From an uncultured Dehalococcoidia bacterium (GTDB lineage: Bacteria; Chloroflexota; Dehalococcoidia; Lucifugimonadales; UBA1127): 35,738 nt of DNA. How positions within the stretch are numbered: the first letter of the stretch is position 1; each line of letters starts with the position of its first letter. The translations under genes were made by a program, and so were the position numbers. This document shows positions 32,429 to 35,738 of this stretch, piece after piece. Under the pieces are notes generated by a model. The model did no database searches. It worked only from the letters and a program-made list of their open reading frames with translations, and was not told the DNA's origin. Location: contig CAJWXP010000021.1 of the NCBI GenBank assembly GCA_913049785.1, forward strand, positions 1 through 35,738, given 5' to 3'.

Positions 32429-32491
32429 GTAACCGTCAGGCATATGGGTCAAGGGTTAGCCCTTGTGGGTCCATGGCCTCGCCCTGACTAG
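32429..32491 (+). repeat. Dispersed palindromic element, copy 11, with doubled hairpin (VOC stop codon)
   Basis: GTAACCGTCAGGCATAT is followed by GGGTCAAGGG-TTAG-CCCTTG and then a second unit, GGGTCCATGGC-CTC-GCCCTGACTAG. The first stem has the compensated change CA/TG in place of CC/GG. CTA at 32488-32490 is the complement of the VOC gene stop TAG. Confidence 0.82.
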
Positions 32492-32955
32492 TCCTGGAGG
32501 TTTACCGTGAATGGTATCGGGCCGCGCAGTACCGGCTTGCCATCGGGCCATTGCTCCTTGGGCAGTTCGTAGGTCACTTCGATTTCGTTGCCGTCGGGGT
32601 CCAGGAAGTAGATGCCGAAGGCCACACCGTGCTCGCCGTAGCCCACGATTTTGACGTCGTGCTCCTTCAGCTTGCGGTGGAAGTTCTCAAGCTCCTCGAT
32701 CGATTCCACCTGCCATGCCATGTGGTACATACCCACGCGGTTCTGCTGCGGGCCAGGTGCGTCGTCGCCGATCTCCTGGGTCGCCAGGTCATGGGTGGTC
32801 TGAGCGTCGTCAGTTGAGTAGAAGATCATGCCAGGGAACTCGCCGCTGATGTTCAACCCCATGACTTCCGTATAGAACTTCTTGGAGCGCTGTGCGCTTC
32901 GAACTCGGATCACCAGGTGCGTCAGGCGTTTGAGCTTCGTCTTTGTCGTCGTCAT
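32488..32955 (-). CDS. VOC-family (glyoxalase/extradiol dioxygenase fold) protein
   Basis: The 155-residue protein has the paired beta-alpha-beta-beta-beta modules of the VOC fold. Module 1 is RLTHLVIRVRSAQRSKKFYTEVMGLNISGE. Module 2 contains YHMAWQVESIEELENFHRKLKEHDVKIVGYGEHGVAFGIYFLDPDGNEIEVTYE. Metal ligands consistent with extradiol dioxygenases are His in LTHLVI, His in MYHMAW and Glu in GNEIEV. The ring-cleavage class fits best, with substrate unknown. It stands alone between repeat copies 11 and 12. Confidence 0.85.
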   Translation of the reverse strand: MTTTKTKLKRLTHLVIRVRSAQRSKKFYTEVMGLNISGEFPGMIFYSTDDAQTTHDLATQEIGDDAPGPQQNRVGMYHMAWQVESIEELENFHRKLKEHDVKIVGYGEHGVAFGIYFLDPDGNEIEVTYELPKEQWPDGKPVLRGPIPFTVNLQD

Positions 32956-33019
32956 GAATATTTAACCTTTCGCCATCCCAAAGGGTTCGATGAGACTAAA
33001 GCAAACACCAACTTTAAGT

Positions 33020-33058
33020 CACCACAGGAATACGGGTCCAGGACTCAGCCCTGGCTAG
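33020..33058 (+). repeat. Dispersed palindromic element, copy 12 (nadA stop codon)
   Basis: The left part is worn (CACCACAGGAATAC). GGGTCC and hairpin CCAGGACT-C-AGCCCTGG follow, ending CTAG. CTA at 33055-33057 is the complement of the nadA stop TAG. It shares the upstream 13-mer ATGAGACTAAAGC with copy 6. Confidence 0.8.
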
Positions 33059-34278
33059 GAGAGGGAGAGCATCCTGTCCAGTGCCACCTTGGCGTAGTGC
33101 GCCGTCTCCGGTGCTACCGACACCTGGTTGGGTACGCGACCCGCCAGGAGCTCGTCCGTCACCCATAGTAGGTACGCCGGATGGATGCGGTACATCGTTG
33201 AGCAGGGGCAGACTACCGGGTCAAGGCAGAACACCGTCTTATCGGGGTTCTCGTGGGCTAGCCTGCTGACCAGGTTGATCTCGGTGCCAATAGCCCACAC
33301 GCTGCCGGGTGCTGATTCGCTGACCATCTTCACGATGAGTTCCGTAGAGCCAACGTAGTCGGCCTCTTGTACGGACTCCAGCATGCATTCCGGGTGAACA
33401 ATGACTTGTACGTCCGGGTACTCCTGCCGTGCACGTGCTATCTGGTCAGTGGTGAAGCGGGTATGTACGGAGCAATGGCCCTTCCACAAGATCATCTTGG
33501 ATTGCTCAAGCGCTTCTGCCGTGTTGCCGCCCAGGGGTTGGAATGGGTTCCACAACACCATCTCGTCCAGAGGAACGCCCATCTTGGCGCCGGTGTTGCG
33601 ACCGAGGTGCTGGTCAGGCAGGAACAGGACTCGTTTGCCCTGTTGGAAGGCCCACGCGACGACCCTGTCAGCATTGGACGACGTGCAGACTGCGCCGCCG
33701 TTCTCGCCGACGAGAGCCTTGATCTCAGCGGTTGAGTTCATGTACGTGACGGGGATGACGGAGCCTGTGCCAAGTGTGGTCATCAGATCGTCCCAGCAGT
33801 CTAAAGCGTCGTCGGTGGGAGCCATGTCCGCCATGGAGCATCCCGCGTTGATGTTGGGTAGCACCACCTTCTGGTGCGCTCCACCCAGCACAGCGGCTGT
33901 TTCAGCCATGAAGTGGACGCCGCAGAAGATGATGAACTCTGAACCCTGCTGGTCAGCAGCGTACTGCGAGAGTTTGAGGGAGTCTCCGCGGAAGTCGGCG
34001 AACTGGATGATGTCCTCGCGCTGATAGTGGTGTCCCAGGATGACCGCCCTGCTGCCCAACTGCACCTTGTTGGCCTCGATGCGTGTCGTCAGCTCCTCCG
34101 GAGTCATGTTGACGTAGCTATCCGGCAATCGCTGCCATCGGACGCCTGCGTTCAACTCCTCGGCAAGAGGCTTGGTCTCCAGCGGTTCAACCTGGCAGAA
34201 TGCGGACTGCTCCAACTCCGTCAGGGGAACCCTTGGGTTGCGCACTTTTTCGTCCACTATGGAAAGATTGATAGCCAT
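33055..34278 (-). CDS. nadA: Quinolinate synthase NadA
   Basis: The 407-residue protein has GGAG before ATG 34278. Family motifs are AVILGHHYQREDIIQFADFRGDSLKLSQYA, IIFCGVHFMAETA (first cluster Cys), GCSMADMAP, VTYMNSTAEIKAL, CTSSNA, FLPDQHLGRN, HPECMLES (second Cys) and CLDPVVCPCSTMYR (third Cys). The three Cys bind the [4Fe-4S] cluster that condenses iminoaspartate with DHAP. Length is slightly above average because of about 50 N-terminal residues before the core. It starts 16 bases after the miaB stop, so miaB-nadA are co-transcribed. Confidence 0.96.
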   Translation of the reverse strand: MAINLSIVDEKVRNPRVPLTELEQSAFCQVEPLETKPLAEELNAGVRWQRLPDSYVNMTPEELTTRIEANKVQLGSRAVILGHHYQREDIIQFADFRGDSLKLSQYAADQQGSEFIIFCGVHFMAETAAVLGGAHQKVVLPNINAGCSMADMAPTDDALDCWDDLMTTLGTGSVIPVTYMNSTAEIKALVGENGGAVCTSSNADRVVAWAFQQGKRVLFLPDQHLGRNTGAKMGVPLDEMVLWNPFQPLGGNTAEALEQSKMILWKGHCSVHTRFTTDQIARARQEYPDVQVIVHPECMLESVQEADYVGSTELIVKMVSESAPGSVWAIGTEINLVSRLAHENPDKTVFCLDPVVCPCSTMYRIHPAYLLWVTDELLAGRVPNQVSVAPETAHYAKVALDRMLSLS

Positions 34279-34294
34279 ATCGCTCCTTCAGAAC

Positions 34295-35175
34295 CTAGTC
34301 AGTCACCGGCATTCCCTGGAGTGACCAGGGTGATGTTTTTGTGATTTTGACCTGGGTCATGCGACCGTGAAAATCCCTCTCGTCCTCAAAGAAGACCAGC
34401 TTGTCAGTGCGGGTGCGGCCCTTCCATTTGCCCTTGTCCTGGCCTTCTACCAGCACTTCCATCGTTTGGTTAAGCAACTGGGCATTGATACCCGTGGATA
34501 TCTGTTCCTGCAATGCGTCCACTGCCATCAGCCGACGCTTCTTCTCTTCCTGGGGTACATCGTCGACGAGTGTCCTGTCGGCAATCGTGCCCTCACGCGT
34601 CGAGTACTGGGCGACGTGCACTTTGTCGAAGCGAGTCGCTTCCAGTAGGTCGTAGCTAGCCCGGAATGCAGCATCGCTCTCGCCGCAGAAGCCCACGATG
34701 AGGTCTGTGCTCAGCCCGACTCCAGGAACCGTGGTGCGAATCTTGTCGATGATGCGGAGGTAGTCGTCAGTGGTGTATGGCCGACGCATAGCTGCGAGGA
34801 CATCATCGTCGCCGGCTTGGATGGGTAAGTTGATGTGTTCACACACCTTGGGGAGTTCCGCTACGGCTTGAATGATCTTGTCGCTCATGTGCAGTGGGTG
34901 GGAGGTCAGGAAACGGATGCGATCCAGGCCCTGCACCTCTTGAAGGCCGTAAAGGAGGTCGGCAAGGTCGCCCTCGCCAGGGATGTCCAAGCCGTAGGCG
35001 TCCACAGTTTGGCCCAGGAGCGTCACTTCACGTACACCACGTGCTGCCAGCAACTCGGCTTCGTGCAGGATGTCCTGCAGCGGCCTGCTTGCCTGTCGAC
35101 CGCGTCTGTAGGGGATGATGCAGAAGCTGCAGAAGTAGTCGCAGCCCTGGATGATGGGGATGCGCGCGGCGATGG
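34295..35175 (-). CDS. miaB: tRNA-2-methylthio-N6-dimethylallyladenosine synthase MiaB, N-terminus missing
   Basis: The visible 290 or so residues start at [25 protein letters not shown], the radical-SAM CxxxCxxC loop. They continue [63 protein letters not shown] and a C-terminal TRAM domain ([21 protein letters not shown]). MiaB adds the methylthio group to A37 of tRNAs. The whole N-terminal UPF0004 domain, with three Cys of the second cluster, is absent. Upstream of about 35,175 the DNA instead encodes an enoyl-CoA hydratase on the other strand. The frame stays open to 35,329, but that stretch is only antisense to the hydratase. The break looks like a join of unrelated DNA. Confidence 0.88.
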
Positions 35176-35180
35176 AATTC
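35168..35180. other. Apparent junction of unrelated DNAs at an EcoRI site
   Basis: MiaB similarity on the minus strand ends, and enoyl-CoA hydratase similarity on the plus strand begins, within a few bases of GAATTC at 35175-35180. Two conserved proteins are both cut at one point, which a cloning or assembly chimera explains best; a genomic rearrangement is the alternative. Confidence 0.6.
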
Positions 35181-35519
35181 ATGCTGACGGGTGATGCCTT
35201 AAGTGGAGACGACGCCGTCGCCTGTGGTTTTGCGAATCGATGCTTCAAAGAAGCCGACCTGGAAACATCCGTCCTGAAAATCGCAGAACGCGTTGCAAAA
35301 ATTCCTTCTGACCTGCAACACCTCAACAAGCGAACCGTTCACCGGGCCATGGATATTATGGGCATTCGCGCTGGTATTCGCGCCGGAACAGATGTCCATG
35401 CGCTCGGTTGGTATCAGCAATCCTCGAAGGCATATATGCGCAGCCTTCGAGAAGGGCCTCGGGTAAAGGAGGCCCTGAAACAAAGGGATTCAAAATTCGG
35501 TGACTATGGCGAGAGTTGA
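35175..35519 (+). CDS. Enoyl-CoA hydratase/isomerase family protein, C-terminal part
   Basis: The frame from about the EcoRI site reads [24 protein letters not shown], the standard post-catalytic segment of crotonases. It continues with a helical C-terminus ([53 protein letters not shown]) ending in TGA 35517-35519. The N-terminal two thirds, including the oxyanion-hole residues, are missing. Crotonases hydrate or isomerise acyl-CoA thioesters. No fatty-acid genes adjoin. The fragment is probably from another organism than the rest of the window. Confidence 0.75.
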   Translation, partial: EFMLTGDALSGDDAVACGFANRCFKEADLETSVLKIAERVAKIPSDLQHLNKRTVHRAMDIMGIRAGIRAGTDVHALGWYQQSSKAYMRSLREGPRVKEALKQRDSKFGDYGES

Positions 35520-35533
35520 TCTCACCGGCAAAA

Positions 35534-35737
35534 TTATCGAACGGAGTGCGGATTCACCGGTGCACGCGCTTTGGTTTCCAGCGACCTGAACTCACCACGC
35601 ATTGCTGATCTGCGCTGCTCCGTCTTATCAACAGTGCAAGACGCGCTCGACGTATCCGCACATTTGCGATCAAGCGTTAAAACCGGTTGATCCACAGATG
35701 CTGTTTGCACGCCTGAACTCGCGCAGGCACCCAGCAG
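35534..35737 (-). CDS. Probable lipoprotein, partial
   Basis: A minus-strand frame enters from the right edge and ends with TAA at 35536-35534. It gives 67 residues that begin LLGACASSGVQTASVD. LLGAC is a textbook lipobox with the lipidated Cys, followed by small residues. The rest is polar with two Cys (DRKCADT, SASCTVD). The signal-peptide start lies outside the window. It converges on the hydratase gene with 14 bases between stops. The family is not recognised; a bacterial lipoprotein is inferred from the lipobox only. Confidence 0.45.
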   Translation of the reverse strand: MLGACASSGVQTASVDQPVLTLDRKCADTSSASCTVDKTEQRRSAMRGEFRSLETKARAPVNPHSVR

Positions 35738-35738
35738 T

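Noticed and set aside
5467-33058. CRISPR array
   Set aside because: The repeated units are kilobases apart, lack spacers of fixed length and sit at gene borders.
35181-35329. Upstream extension of miaB to ATG 35329
   Set aside because: This stretch is antisense to the conserved crotonase sequence and has no UPF0004 similarity.
35540-35690. Plus-strand frame reading FTGARALVSSDLNSPRIADL
   Set aside because: It is antisense to the more convincing lipobox frame and has no start or ribosome site.

Overview
The window reads as one continuous piece of bacterial chromosome from about base 1 to 35,170, followed by about 560 bases that look foreign. Gene content points to Chloroflexota, possibly a marine Dehalococcoidia/SAR202-type lineage: a heat-shock operon led by a MerR-type HspR, a PAC2 protein, DUF1015, FmdB-Dtd and a short MetE-like methyltransferase. 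This placement is inference, because no 16S rRNA gene is present.

Layout. 1-5,300: end of a RidA gene, a PH-like membrane protein, a MetE-family methyltransferase, a four-helix membrane protein, a LicD-type transferase with an added beta-sandwich domain, a Gfo/Idh/MocA dehydrogenase, a selenocysteine-type peroxiredoxin and an initiator tRNA-fMet. 5,400-9,200: an AcuC-type deacetylase, a frameshifted arylsulfotransferase behind a possible attenuator, and a PAC2 protein. 9,200-13,100: hspR-grpE-(broken small gene)-dnaK on the minus strand and a tiny zinc-ribbon gene. 13,200-18,000: DUF309, a molybdopterin oxidoreductase, DUF1015 and ligA. 18,100-24,500: an unrecognised protein of about 625 residues, pth, NIPSNAP, ruvA, ruvC, yebC and rpsP-khpA-rimM. 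24,700-28,700: a MacAB-like efflux operon. 28,900-34,300: a selenocysteine-type DsbA/FrnE protein, fmdB-dtd, nadC with a metallo-beta-lactamase gene, a VOC protein, nadA and the start of miaB. 35,175-35,738: parts of an enoyl-CoA hydratase and a lipoprotein, joined to a beheaded miaB at an EcoRI site.

Two things stand out. First, at least twelve copies of a roughly 40-bp palindromic element (GTAACCGTCAGG, then GGGTCC-hairpin) are spread through the window. In nine of them the hairpin edge supplies or directly abuts the stop codon of the last gene of a minus-strand transcription unit. In the others the hairpin faces a gene start, and in one it appears to supply the start codon and first codons of acuC. 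Stem changes are compensated between copies. Second, two unlinked redox genes carry an in-frame TGA exactly where the family has its catalytic cysteine. Each is followed at the proper distance by a bacterial SECIS-like hairpin, so the organism probably makes selenoproteins, although no Sec machinery lies in this window.

Three genes also show disruptions (arylsulfotransferase, the small gene between grpE and dnaK, and the C-terminus of the 18.1-20.1 kb gene). These may be real decay or sequence errors.
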